Shown one piece after another: positions 1 through 7,747 of a stretch of DNA of 64,000 nucleotides. Within the stretch, counting starts at the first letter, position 1. Each line of letters begins with the position of its first letter. The DNA is from Helicobacter cynogastricus (GTDB taxonomy: Bacteria; Campylobacterota; Campylobacteria; Campylobacterales; Helicobacteraceae). The translations under genes and the position numbers were made by a program. The stretch covers positions 88,175 through 152,174 of the forward strand of contig NZ_FZMQ01000005.1 of the NCBI RefSeq assembly GCF_900197855.1, in the 5' to 3' direction. The notes beneath the pieces are model-generated. The model did not search any database and was not told the DNA's origin. It was given only the letters and a program-made list of their open reading frames with translations.

Positions 1-534
1 GCTCCGACTAGAACTCTACCCATGAATACAATTGTCAAGGTTACTAACAAGGATAATAATAAAAGTACCATTGTTCGTATCAATGATCGTGGTCCTTTTG
101 TGGCTAACCGAATCATCGACCTTTCTAATGTAGCTGCCCATGACATTGATATGGTGGGCAAAGGAGTTGCGCCTGTCAAATTGGAAGTGCTGGGTTTTGG
201 GGGAGTGATCTCCAAACAATACCAAAAGACTTTAGAAAAAGCCCCCCAATCTAACGCACTCAAGCAGGAATTTAAAGTCGGCGAAAGTCAAAAAAGTGTT
301 AGCGGGGGAAGTTTTTCTTTGCAAGTGGGTGCATTTAGAAACCAAGAGGGTGCACAAAGGGCTGCAGAAAGTCTGAAAGCCACGCTCAAAAAGCCTTATT
401 ACACTCAAGTCGTGCCCGGTAGCAAGGATAACGAATCTATTTATCGCGTTTTTATCAAAGGCTTTCAAAGTGAGGCAGAGGCGAGCGACTTTGCTAAGAG
501 CATGGATAAGCCTAGTATGTTGGTGCGTGAATAA
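1..534 (+). CDS. rlpA: RlpA-like septal lipoprotein, 3' part
   Basis: The reading frame is open from base 1, so the 5' end with its signal peptide lies outside the window. The first part is the end of a double-psi beta-barrel domain, with the RlpA signature RINDRGPF followed by a run of small hydrophobic residues. Roughly the last 70 residues form a SPOR domain (FSLQVGAF and later YRVFIKGF), which in this family binds denuded septal peptidoglycan. RlpA proteins are outer-membrane lipoproteins with lytic transglycosylase activity in some species. The gene abuts lptC with no gap, as the head of an envelope operon. Confidence 0.9.
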   Translation, partial: APTRTLPMNTIVKVTNKDNNKSTIVRINDRGPFVANRIIDLSNVAAHDIDMVGKGVAPVKLEVLGFGGVISKQYQKTLEKAPQSNALKQEFKVGESQKSVSGGSFSLQVGAFRNQEGAQRAAESLKATLKKPYYTQVVPGSKDNESIYRVFIKGFQSEAEASDFAKSMDKPSMLVRE

Positions 535-1113
535 GTGCGTTTGAATGCTTTGTGGAAGTTTTTTATAGGTTTGGGTGTGGCTATGGGAGGCCTTATTGCC
601 CTTTATCTAAAACCTAGACCCTCTGTTACTCTTGATTCTAAGGATTTTGTTAAAATTGAGGTGTGGGGTTTTAAGGCGTTTCAAACCAGTCCTAGCGGAA
701 CAGATTTGAGCATTCGTGGGTCTAGGGCGTTGCAGTATGGCGATCACGAGGTGCTCTATGATTTTGTTCTAAGCAAATACGACACAGAGACTAAAATCCA
801 AGAGCACGCTAGAGGAGAAGTGATGGTACATAAACAAAAGCTCTACACTTTCCCCAAAGGGGTACTTTACACCACCAGTAGTGGGCAAAGTTTTTGGAGT
901 CAGCAGGGAGTTTATGATCACAAAAAGCAAACCTTTCAAGGTCAAGGTGCTTTTAGAATGAATGGTCCTGAGGGTAACATTCAAGGTGAAGACATTGCTT
1001 ATAACCATGTGCAGGGTATTTTGCAAGCCCGTCATGTGCATGCCATCATTGATATGGAGAATGCTAAAAATGCAAAATTCTCCCATTCCAAATTTAAGAG
1101 TTTGAAATTTTGA
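535..1113 (+). CDS. lptC: LPS export periplasmic protein LptC-like
   Basis: This is a 192-residue protein with one N-terminal membrane anchor at about residues 7-25 followed by a beta-strand-rich periplasmic domain (YGDHEVLYDF, GNIQGEDIAYN), the architecture of LptC. LptC passes lipopolysaccharide from the LptBFG transporter to LptA. The GTG start at 535 directly follows the rlpA stop, and the 3' end overlaps lptA by 4 nt. Assignment rests on topology and on adjacency to lptA, because LptC sequences diverge strongly. Confidence 0.75.
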   Translation: MRLNALWKFFIGLGVAMGGLIALYLKPRPSVTLDSKDFVKIEVWGFKAFQTSPSGTDLSIRGSRALQYGDHEVLYDFVLSKYDTETKIQEHARGEVMVHKQKLYTFPKGVLYTTSSGQSFWSQQGVYDHKKQTFQGQGAFRMNGPEGNIQGEDIAYNHVQGILQARHVHAIIDMENAKNAKFSHSKFKSLKF

Positions 1114-1649
1114 GATGGGTTATACTTGGTTTAGTAGCAGGGTTGCTCTGGGGTGCACCCCTTAAGGAAACCTTAGAGGTAACTGCAGATAAATTCATTG
1201 CCAATGAAAAACGGCGCATGACAACTATTGAAGGCAATGTACACATCAAAAAAATGCAAGACACGCTCACTGCTAAAAAAGTGATCATCTACACCAACGC
1301 CAAACGCAAACCTATCAAATATGAAGCTATTGGCGCGGTGAAGTTCCATATTGTAACCCAAGATGGCCGTCAAATAGATGGGCATTCCGATCGTCTTGTC
1401 TACGATGCAATCAAGCAAGAATACCGCTTATTACAAAACGCCGTGGTGAATGAAGTGGGTAAAATCAATTCGATCAAGGGTGAGGAGATCATTTTGAGTA
1501 AAGAACACGGGTATGCTGATGTGCTTGGAGGCAAGAACAGACCGGCTAAGTTTGTTTTTGACATGGACGACATCCAGCAAGAGCAGCAGAAGGAAAAACA
1601 AAAAGCGCAAAAAAAGCCTTCACAACAAAAAAAACATGAAACCCATTAA
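1110..1649 (+). CDS. lptA: LPS transport periplasmic protein LptA (OstA-like)
   Basis: This is a 179-residue secreted protein with a signal peptide (WVILGLVAGLLWGAP) and an OstA/LptA jelly-roll domain. It shows the family pattern of repeated strands such as LEVTADKF, RRMTTIEGNV and RQIDGHSDRLVYD. It would form the periplasmic bridge for LPS. The tail is rich in Lys and Gln (about residues 155-179), a low-complexity end common in epsilonproteobacterial LptA. The start is TTG at 1110, overlapping the lptC stop, which suggests translational coupling. The 3' end overlaps the proposed engB start by 14 nt. Confidence 0.85.
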   Translation: MRWVILGLVAGLLWGAPLKETLEVTADKFIANEKRRMTTIEGNVHIKKMQDTLTAKKVIIYTNAKRKPIKYEAIGAVKFHIVTQDGRQIDGHSDRLVYDAIKQEYRLLQNAVVNEVGKINSIKGEEIILSKEHGYADVLGGKNRPAKFVFDMDDIQQEQQKEKQKAQKKPSQQKKHETH

Positions 1650-2256
1650 AGTTATAGAAAGTAGTTTTTTAAAATCGGCCTATAATTTGGCGCAGTGCCC
1701 CCCAGCGTGCGCGCCAGAGGTGGCGTTTGTGGGGCGTAGCAATGTGGGCAAAAGCACTTTAATGAACACCATCCTAGAGCGCAAAATCGCTAAAAGCTCT
1801 GCTACCCCCGGAAAAACCCAAGCGGCAAATTTTTTTCGCACGCAATGGCAAATTTCTTCTACTGAGACGCTAGACTTTATATGTATTGATTTACCCGGTT
1901 TTGGATATGCAAAAGTTTCTAAGGAACTCAAGCAACAATGGGCTACATTTTTAAGCGATCTGTTGATCCAACGCAGTTCCATCAAGCTCATCTTGCACCT
2001 CATTGATGCTAGACACCCTCATTTATCCCTAGATACAGAAGTGCGTGGTTTTTTAGAAAGTTTCTTACGCCCCGATCAAACTCTTAGGTGTGTCTATACA
2101 AAATTTGACAAACTCTCTAAGAATGCCCAACATGCTCTTTACCAACAGCAAAACGCCCCTTTAGTTAGCGCGCAAGGCGCATTAAATTCTAGATTTGGAT
2201 CTTCTTTTGAAGTACAAAAAACCATCTTAGAGGCCTTGTTTGACACGCGAATCTAG
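1636..2256 (+). CDS. engB: ribosome-biogenesis GTPase EngB (YsxC/YihA)
   Basis: This is a TrmE-Era-EngA-like small GTPase acting in 50S ribosome assembly. The P-loop GRSNVGKST, switch motif TPGKT, G3 DLPGFGYAKV and G4 TKFD are all present. I place the start at ATG 1636 (MKPIKVIES), giving 206 residues, the usual EngB length. The open frame extends further upstream to 1513, but that part lies wholly inside lptA and has no EngB similarity. The gene overlaps lptA by 14 nt and the next gene by 17 nt. Confidence 0.93.
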   Translation: MKPIKVIESSFLKSAYNLAQCPPACAPEVAFVGRSNVGKSTLMNTILERKIAKSSATPGKTQAANFFRTQWQISSTETLDFICIDLPGFGYAKVSKELKQQWATFLSDLLIQRSSIKLILHLIDARHPHLSLDTEVRGFLESFLRPDQTLRCVYTKFDKLSKNAQHALYQQQNAPLVSAQGALNSRFGSSFEVQKTILEALFDTRI

Positions 2257-2701
2257 GCTCAAAATCCGCTTTTCGTTTTTATTTTTCTTGGCATGGTTGG
2301 GGTTTTATCTCTATAGTAATCTAAGAGACATTTATACATGGCTTCCCCCTATGCTAGGATTTCTCTTCGCGCTTTATCGACATGCGCTTGTCCAAGAAAA
2401 GTCTTCCACATACCTTTTAATTTGGGTCTTTACTTGTCTGCTCTGTGTGGAGCTTATTCATACGCAACCTTTGGGGATTCTTATCCTGCTCTTTGTCCTC
2501 TATGAAAAACTTGTGGTGCAATATCTTTTACGGGTTTTTCAAGATAATATTTTTGGAGATTTTGTCCATGCCTTTTTGGTTTATCTAATCTATTTTGTGA
2601 TTTTGAGCTTTTTATACGGCTACTATAGTGATATGTGGGATAATGCACTTCAATATAGCGTCTTAGAATTTTTGCTTTGGAGAATCTATGCAAGGACTTA
2701 A
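2240..2701 (+). CDS. multi-pass membrane protein preceding PBP2 (possible MreD analogue)
   Basis: This is a 153-residue, very hydrophobic protein with about five predicted membrane spans and no recognisable catalytic motif. The start is TTG 2240 (MTRESRLKIRF), overlapping engB, and the end overlaps mrdA by 14 nt. Its size, topology and position directly upstream of PBP2 resemble MreD, the small membrane protein of the elongasome. This is inference from context, since I see no diagnostic MreD residues. Confidence 0.7.
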   Translation: MTRESRLKIRFSFLFFLAWLGFYLYSNLRDIYTWLPPMLGFLFALYRHALVQEKSSTYLLIWVFTCLLCVELIHTQPLGILILLFVLYEKLVVQYLLRVFQDNIFGDFVHAFLVYLIYFVILSFLYGYYSDMWDNALQYSVLEFLLWRIYART

Positions 2702-4460
2702 GATGCGCTTTGTGCTGGGTCTTTTAGGCTTGGTATGGGCGGTGCTTATCTTGAAAATTTTTATCCTTACCATCAAAACCAATGACTATTTTGAGCAACT
2801 CGCCCTACGCAACATGACTAAAAAAGAAATTTTAGTGCCCACGCGCGGGATCATTATGGATCGCAACCATGAATTGCTCGCTATCAACCAATTAGGTTTT
2901 AGTATCGCGCTCTCCCCGGGATTAAAAGATCGCGTAGTTGAAGACAAACTTGAAGCCTTAATGCGCTATTTCCCCGACTTAGATAAAGATGACGCACTAG
3001 ACAATTACCAAAAACAGAATTCTCGTTACAACCATAATGCGATTCCCATCTTAGATTTTGTACCCTATGCGGCGATGCAAACTCTCTATGCCAAACTCTT
3101 GCAAATCCCAGAGATTAGTATCAACGCAGCTAATAAACGCCACTATCCTAACAATGCCTTAGCTTCCCATGTCATTGGCTACTTGGGAGCAGCCGATGTG
3201 AAAGACATTAATGCCAATCCCACCAGCCAGTACACCCACACCATTGGTAAAACGGGGTTAGAAAAGGAATATAACGATCTCTTGCAAGGAGAACTAGGTT
3301 ATAAGCTCGTGAGTGTGAACGCGCTCAATCAAGAACTTGAAGTGCTTGAGAATAAAGAACCCAAGACCAATAACGACCTTATATTGAGTTTAGACAAACG
3401 CCTCCAGCTCAAAGCTGATACCCTGTTTGCAGATAAAAGAGGAGCGATCATCGTGATGGATGTGCACAGCGGAGAAATTTTAGCTGCAGGCAGTTATCCA
3501 GAATATAATCTCAATCATTTTATAGGTGGAATTAGCGTTTCAGAATGGAAGAATCTTCAAGATGATCCAGGGAATCCTTTATTAAACCGCCTAATCAATG
3601 GGCTTTACCCTCCCGGTTCTGTAGTAAAAATGGGTACTGGACTAAGTTTTTTAGAAAACTTGCCTATGAATGAAAATACTTCTATTGCTACCCCGGGCTA
3701 CATTGAAGTGGGCAAACGCAAGTTTAGAGATTGGAAAGCTGGTGGGCATGGGGAAAGTAATTTATATAAAGCTATCAAAGAATCTGTAGATGTATATTTT
3801 TACAAATACGCCCTTGATTTGCCCATTGAAAAACTTGCCAAAACCTTTGGACAAATGGGTTTTGGTCAAAAAAGTGGGGTAGATTTGCCTAATGAATTTG
3901 TGGGTATCTTGCCCGATCCTAGTTGGAAGATGAAACGCTTTGGAAGTGTCTGGAATGTGGGCGACACGCTTATTACAGCCATCGGACAGGGGTCTTTTTT
4001 AACCACGCCCCTACAAGTCGCCAACTACACCGCTTTAATTGCTTCAGGCAAACTTCCTACCCCTCATTTTTATCGCAATGGGAGTTTTAAATCTAAAGAT
4101 GTGCTAGATTCTTTTCAAAAATCTAAGTTGCCCGTATTGCGCAAAGGCATGTATGAAGCGTGTAGCCAGCAGGGGGGCACGGCTTATAAAAGCACGCGAG
4201 GGGTGAAGGTGAGTTTGGCGTGCAAGACAGGCACAGCGCAGGTAGTCGCCATCGATCAAAACACCATGACGCGTATCAAAGAAAGCGAAATGGAATACGC
4301 GCAACGATCGCATGCATGGATCACTGCCTTTTTACCCTATAAAAATCCCCAATACGCTATCACGATCCTAGTCGAACATGGCGAAGGTGGGAGCAAAAAC
4401 GGCCCCCTGCTTAAAGAAATGGCTAATGCGTTAGTGGATTTGGGGTATATCAAACCTTAA
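2688..4460 (+). CDS. mrdA: penicillin-binding protein 2 (peptidoglycan DD-transpeptidase)
   Basis: This is a 590-residue class B PBP with a short cytoplasmic start, one membrane anchor (about residues 7-27), a PBP dimerisation domain beginning near VPTRGIIMDRN, and a C-terminal transpeptidase. The active-site serine motif SVVK lies in YPPGSVVKMG, the second motif is SVD in ESVDVYFYK, and the KTG box is CKTGTAQV. PBP2 cross-links peptidoglycan during rod elongation. It closes the plus-strand envelope operon and is followed by the accessory peptide cassette. Confidence 0.95.
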   Translation: MQGLKMRFVLGLLGLVWAVLILKIFILTIKTNDYFEQLALRNMTKKEILVPTRGIIMDRNHELLAINQLGFSIALSPGLKDRVVEDKLEALMRYFPDLDKDDALDNYQKQNSRYNHNAIPILDFVPYAAMQTLYAKLLQIPEISINAANKRHYPNNALASHVIGYLGAADVKDINANPTSQYTHTIGKTGLEKEYNDLLQGELGYKLVSVNALNQELEVLENKEPKTNNDLILSLDKRLQLKADTLFADKRGAIIVMDVHSGEILAAGSYPEYNLNHFIGGISVSEWKNLQDDPGNPLLNRLINGLYPPGSVVKMGTGLSFLENLPMNENTSIATPGYIEVGKRKFRDWKAGGHGESNLYKAIKESVDVYFYKYALDLPIEKLAKTFGQMGFGQKSGVDLPNEFVGILPDPSWKMKRFGSVWNVGDTLITAIGQGSFLTTPLQVANYTALIASGKLPTPHFYRNGSFKSKDVLDSFQKSKLPVLRKGMYEACSQQGGTAYKSTRGVKVSLACKTGTAQVVAIDQNTMTRIKESEMEYAQRSHAWITAFLPYKNPQYAITILVEHGEGGSKNGPLLKEMANALVDLGYIKP

Positions 4461-4526
4461 GTTTGCCATTAAGATTTTTGAGTAAAAATACGATGTGTTT
4501 GACCACTAAGCGTTAAGGATTTTAAG

Positions 4527-5866
4527 ATGACCTGCCACCAACTGCTCAAGCAAGTGAGTGTCTTAGATAATCGGGGGGGGGGGGGGGACTCTACCTTTAT
4601 AATTGGTTTAATGACATTGGCGTTGCCATTGAGCCAAGATACATTGCAGGGCTAATCAAGCATCAAATTGCCTTTACTGAAGACTTCCCCGCCCAACACC
4701 TCGAGTTTTTAACCCAAAATGCCTTTTTAGTCGATGACAAGTTTTTAGAGGGGTTTTACCAAAAAGAATTTGACAAGCAGATTCAAAAAGAACAAAATGA
4801 ATTGCATTTAATCTTGCTCCCAGCCGGGGATGCGTGCAATTTCCGCTGTGTCTATTGCTATGAAAACCACGAGGACACCGCTAGATTTAAACAGCTCCAT
4901 AGCGATAAAATCTTTGATCTTATTGAGCGTAACCGCGATAAGAGTATTCGAATCGAATACTTTGGGGGCGAACCGCTTTTAAACCTCAAATGGATTTTAG
5001 GCTTCCAAGAGAGAATCTCCCACATCCCACACACCGCCTCCATGACCACTAATGGCTATCTTTTGAGTCAAGAGAACATGCAAGCGTTGGTGCAACGCAA
5101 TGTCAAGGCTTTTCAGATCACCATAGACGGGCTTAAAGAGCAGCATGACAAAATGCGCCCCAAGTGTGGCGGGAGCGGGAGTTATGATCAGATCATGGGC
5201 AATATCAAGGCCATTAGCACCCTTAAAGAGCACTTTCGCATTATGCTTAGGTGCAATTTTAACCAGCACAGCTCTAACCCCGAGCAAAGAGCGCAATTCT
5301 TTAAAAATCTTGATTTTATCAAGGGGGATTACCGCTTTGCCTTGCTTTTTAGACCCATTGGGCTGTATTCTGAGGGCAATAACACCACTACACAAGAGCG
5401 CATTGAGGCGTGCCACAGCGGCGCACCAGATATGCAAGCCCTTTGGGAACAAGAGGCGCAAGAACAAGGCTTTTTACTCGGGGATTTAGGCATGTTCACC
5501 CAAATTGCCGGATCGGTGTGCTACGCCTCTAAATCCTCAAACTTAACAATCAATCCCAAATTAGAGGTGCTTAAATGCACCATCGCGCTCAACCAAGAGC
5601 ATAATAAATTTGGCAATTTGCAAGAAGGATTAAAACTAGAGGCGCATAAGCTAGAGGCGTGGGAGGAGCACATCCAGTTTGACCCGGCTTGTAAGGATTG
5701 TTTCTTTTTCTTCCAGTGCATGGGGCGATCTTGCGTGCTCAAAAATTATCTAAGCAAATCCAAAAAATGCCCCATTGTCCCCAAAAACGCCCCCTTTTTG
5801 GTGGCAAAAATCCGCAAACAAAAGGAAATCTTAAGAAAGGCAGTGCGCGATGGAAAAAATATTTGA
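4527..5866 (+). CDS. SPASM-domain radical SAM peptide maturase, phase-variable, OFF by one frame here
   Basis: From ATG 4527 (upstream TTAAGG ribosome site) the frame reads MTCHQLLKQVSVLDNR into a run of 15 G, then ends at a stop about 20 codons later. The rest of the protein is in another frame. With 16 or 13 G the two frames join into about 446 residues. The sequence after the tract (LYNWFNDIG) is protein-like and open up to the catalytic part. That part has the radical SAM cluster CNFRCVYC, the GGEP motif and TTNGYL. A C-terminal Cys-rich SPASM region follows (VCYA, KCTI, CKDC, QCMGRSC, KKCP), typical of enzymes that modify ribosomal peptides. A TTG at 4802 could give a truncated 354-residue form. 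The stop overlaps the next gene by 17 nt. Confidence 0.85.
4573..4587 (+). repeat. poly-G tract (15 G), candidate phase-variation switch
   Basis: Fifteen consecutive G at codons 16-20 of the radical SAM gene. Counting the frames on each side shows that the present length puts the start codon out of frame with the catalytic domain, and that 13 or 16 G restore it. Long G or C tracts inside the 5' end of genes are the standard slipped-strand contingency switch in Helicobacter and Campylobacter. Confidence 0.9.
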
Positions 5867-6698
5867 GTTTAAGGCGAGTGATTTAGAAATCAAGTTTGGT
5901 TTAAAAATGGAGATTGAAGTTTTGCCCACCGATAAAAAGGACGCTTTCGTGGTGTTTAAAAGCGACGCTAGCGATTCGGATTTGCTAATCGAGCACAGCG
6001 ATCACAGGCTCTACATCACCACCCCAGAGGATGAGGAATTAGTCGAAGAGATTAAGGGAATCCGCAGTATTGGGGATGCTTTTGCGCTTTTAATGAAAAA
6101 GGGCCTGCAAGGGGATTGCAAGATTAGCGGGTGGGCTAAAATTTATCTACCTGCTAATCACATTGCCCTTTACTTGTCTGCCAACAACGCTAAGGTGGCG
6201 GTGAATGCACCTATGGAACGATTGGAGTTAAAGCTCAATAATGGCAGTGTCAGCGTAAAAAGTGCGATCAAAAACTTTAAAGCAGATACGAACTCAGTAG
6301 ATTTGTTATTGTGCGCACCTTCAGAGATTTGCCAAATCAAGGCAAATGATGCCACGATTGAGCTACAAGAGAGCGTACGCACACTAGATATTAAAATTAA
6401 TAATGGGAATATCCAATTGGAAAAATCCACACAAGATATAGAAACTTGTCGCATTAAGGCGAACAACACCCAAGTTAGTGCCAAAGCTTATATTCAAGAA
6501 CTAGATTTAGACATGAATAATGGGGGTGTAAAACTCATTGCCCATGAACATGTCAAATTGTGGGATATACAATCCAATGGAGCGAATATCACCCTTAAAA
6601 AGAATGGGATTGGCGTTGCTCTTGAAGATTCTAGAGGATCTATTGGATCGGGCAGAGTGCGCTTTAAAACAAGTGGCTCTGTGAATGTGCTTGACTAA
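5850..6698 (+). CDS. cytoplasmic beta-solenoid (DUF4097-like) protein of the peptide cassette
   Basis: This is a 282-residue protein with no signal peptide or membrane segment. From about residue 95 it carries short repeats built on the pattern L-x-L-x-x-N-N-G/A (LELKLNNGSV, TLDIKINNGNI, ELDLDMNNGGV, WDIQSNGANI) alternating with IKANDATI and IKANNTQV. This is the look of a DUF4097/GIN-type right-handed beta-solenoid. The ATG at 5850 lies inside the end of the radical SAM gene, so translation is probably coupled. It sits between the maturase and the peptide genes, so a role as scaffold, peptide-binding partner or immunity factor is likely but inferred. I do not recognise a named family member. 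Confidence 0.8.
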   Translation: MEKIFEFKASDLEIKFGLKMEIEVLPTDKKDAFVVFKSDASDSDLLIEHSDHRLYITTPEDEELVEEIKGIRSIGDAFALLMKKGLQGDCKISGWAKIYLPANHIALYLSANNAKVAVNAPMERLELKLNNGSVSVKSAIKNFKADTNSVDLLLCAPSEICQIKANDATIELQESVRTLDIKINNGNIQLEKSTQDIETCRIKANNTQVSAKAYIQELDLDMNNGGVKLIAHEHVKLWDIQSNGANITLKKNGIGVALEDSRGSIGSGRVRFKTSGSVNVLD

Positions 6699-6713
6699 AT
6701 TGATCTTAAGACA

Positions 6714-6800
6714 ATGAAAACGATGCAAGCTAATGAGAGTTTTGCGGATTTATGGGTTGTGGTGGAACTCATTTGCAATGCGGACATCGGTTGCAAATGA
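6714..6800 (+). CDS. putative RiPP precursor peptide 1
   Basis: This small ORF of 28 codons starts at ATG 6714 (MKT...). It has a second ATG at 6723 whose product (25 residues, MQANES...) aligns best with the two following peptides. The shared leader features are MQ at the start, a Ser at position 6 and an LW hydrophobic patch (DLWVVVE). The C-terminus is LICNADIGCK, with two Cys and an Ile two residues before the last Cys. It begins 15 nt after the beta-solenoid gene. The coding end and stop codon are part of a perfect 12-bp inverted repeat. Confidence 0.72.
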   Translation: MKTMQANESFADLWVVVELICNADIGCK

Positions 6801-6802
6801 GT
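6767..6802 (+). promoter_or_regulatory. perfect 12-bp inverted repeat over the end of precursor gene 1
   Basis: ACTCATTTGCAA (6767-6778) and TTGCAAATGAGT (6791-6802) are exact reverse complements around a 12-nt loop. The repeat spans the last codons and stop of precursor 1. No T-run follows, so it is not a standard intrinsic terminator. An mRNA stabiliser, a processing site that sets peptide stoichiometry, or an operator are all possible. Confidence 0.6.
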
Positions 6803-6843
6803 ATCTATGAATTATTTATCTAATCTTAAAGAAAGGAGAAAAC

Positions 6844-6936
6844 ATGCAAATTGATGAGAGTACAGATAGTCTTTGGCTAGAGTATGGGGCTGCTCCAAAT
6901 ACGATTTGTCGTTGCAGTGGCATAGCTTGTAATTAG
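6844..6936 (+). CDS. putative RiPP precursor peptide 2
   Basis: A 30-residue ORF behind a strong ribosome-binding site (AAAGGAG-like, 6831-6839). The leader starts MQIDES and contains SLWLEYG. The C-terminal part, TICRCSGIACN, has three Cys, with the same I-x-C ending seen in peptides 1 and 3. Its first four residues, MQID, and the LEY element are identical to peptide 3, while the Cys region differs. Shared leader and variable core is the signature of tandem RiPP precursors. No double-glycine cleavage site is visible. Confidence 0.8.
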   Translation: MQIDESTDSLWLEYGAAPNTICRCSGIACN

Positions 6937-6961
6937 TGGAATCTCAACAGAAAGGAAAAGC

Positions 6962-7051
6962 ATGCAAATTGATTTTAGTTTAAAAAGTTTTGGGCTAGAG
7001 TATAGTGGTGACTTAGGTTGTGGTTCTAATATCCCATGCTGGAGCAAATAA
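6962..7051 (+). CDS. putative RiPP precursor peptide 3
   Basis: A 29-residue ORF, 25 nt after peptide 2, behind the ribosome-binding site AAAGGAA. The leader MQIDFS...FGLEYSG matches peptide 2 in MQID and LEY. The C-terminal part is LGCGSNIPCWSK, with two Cys spaced as in peptide 1 (C-x5-C with Ile two residues before the second Cys). It is the last gene of the cassette and is followed by the convergent serB. No export gene is visible nearby. Confidence 0.8.
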   Translation: MQIDFSLKSFGLEYSGDLGCGSNIPCWSK

Positions 7052-7084
7052 AGCTTATTTGTCTAGTTTTCTGAACAACAACCT

Positions 7085-7699
7085 TTAGGCGTATCTTAAA
7101 ATTTCCCTCAAATCCAGCGAGTGCGTGGCGATGTCTGCGTGCTCTTTGGTGATCTCTTTGGCATTAAAGGCGATGCTCACATCGGCTAATTTAAACATGC
7201 TAATATCATTAGCCCCATCGCCTATGGCTAGGGTGTGTTTGGGTTTTAGCAAGCTTTGCAAACTGGCCAACATTTCCGCTTTAGAGTCAGAGCGCATCAT
7301 AGGGCCACTCACCTCCCCACTTAAACGGCCGTCGCTCACATGTAAGGTATTACTAAAATCCGCATCTAGCCCTAGCTTGTCTTTAAAATACCCAGTTGCC
7401 CACTTAAACCCCCCGCTAAGGCACACAACCTTATAGCCCAAAGCGTGCAAACCCTGCACCACTTCTTTAGCCCCCTGATGCAAGGGCAAACTCTCACACG
7501 CCTTTTTAGCTACATCAATATCCATGCCTTTAAGTAGAGCTACACGGCTAATCAAACTTGTATAAAAATCCGCCTTACCCTCCATCGCCTGCGTGGTTAC
7601 AGATTTTATTTGTTCCCCCACTCCATAAACCTCACCTAAAACCTCCAAAGTCTCCGCATCCACAAGCGTAGAATCAAAATCAAACACCGCTAATTTCAT
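7085..7699 (-). CDS. serB: phosphoserine phosphatase
   Basis: A HAD-superfamily phosphatase for the last step of serine synthesis. The nucleophile motif is FDFDSTLVDAET at the extreme N-terminus, motif II Ser lies in CLSGGFKW, and motif III/IV is AIGDGANDISM. I choose the ATG at 7699 (MKLAVFDFD, 204 residues, preceded by TAAGGA) over the upstream ATG at 7729. SerB of Helicobacter starts at this point and the extra ten residues add nothing. The gene is convergent with the peptide cassette and divergent from pgpA. Confidence 0.93.
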   Translation of the reverse strand: MKLAVFDFDSTLVDAETLEVLGEVYGVGEQIKSVTTQAMEGKADFYTSLISRVALLKGMDIDVAKKACESLPLHQGAKEVVQGLHALGYKVVCLSGGFKWATGYFKDKLGLDADFSNTLHVSDGRLSGEVSGPMMRSDSKAEMLASLQSLLKPKHTLAIGDGANDISMFKLADVSIAFNAKEITKEHADIATHSLDLREILRYA

Positions 7700-7747
7700 G
7701 CCATTCCTTAAAATCTTTATTCTAACCAATTTTGTTATAATACGCGC

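Noticed and set aside
4802-5866. Radical SAM gene starting at TTG 4802 as the true full gene
   Set aside because: An open, protein-like frame continues 70 codons upstream to the G tract and joins an ATG with a ribosome site if the tract length changes.
6767-6802. Hairpin as an intrinsic transcription terminator
   Set aside because: No T-run follows, and two further peptide genes with good ribosome sites lie downstream.
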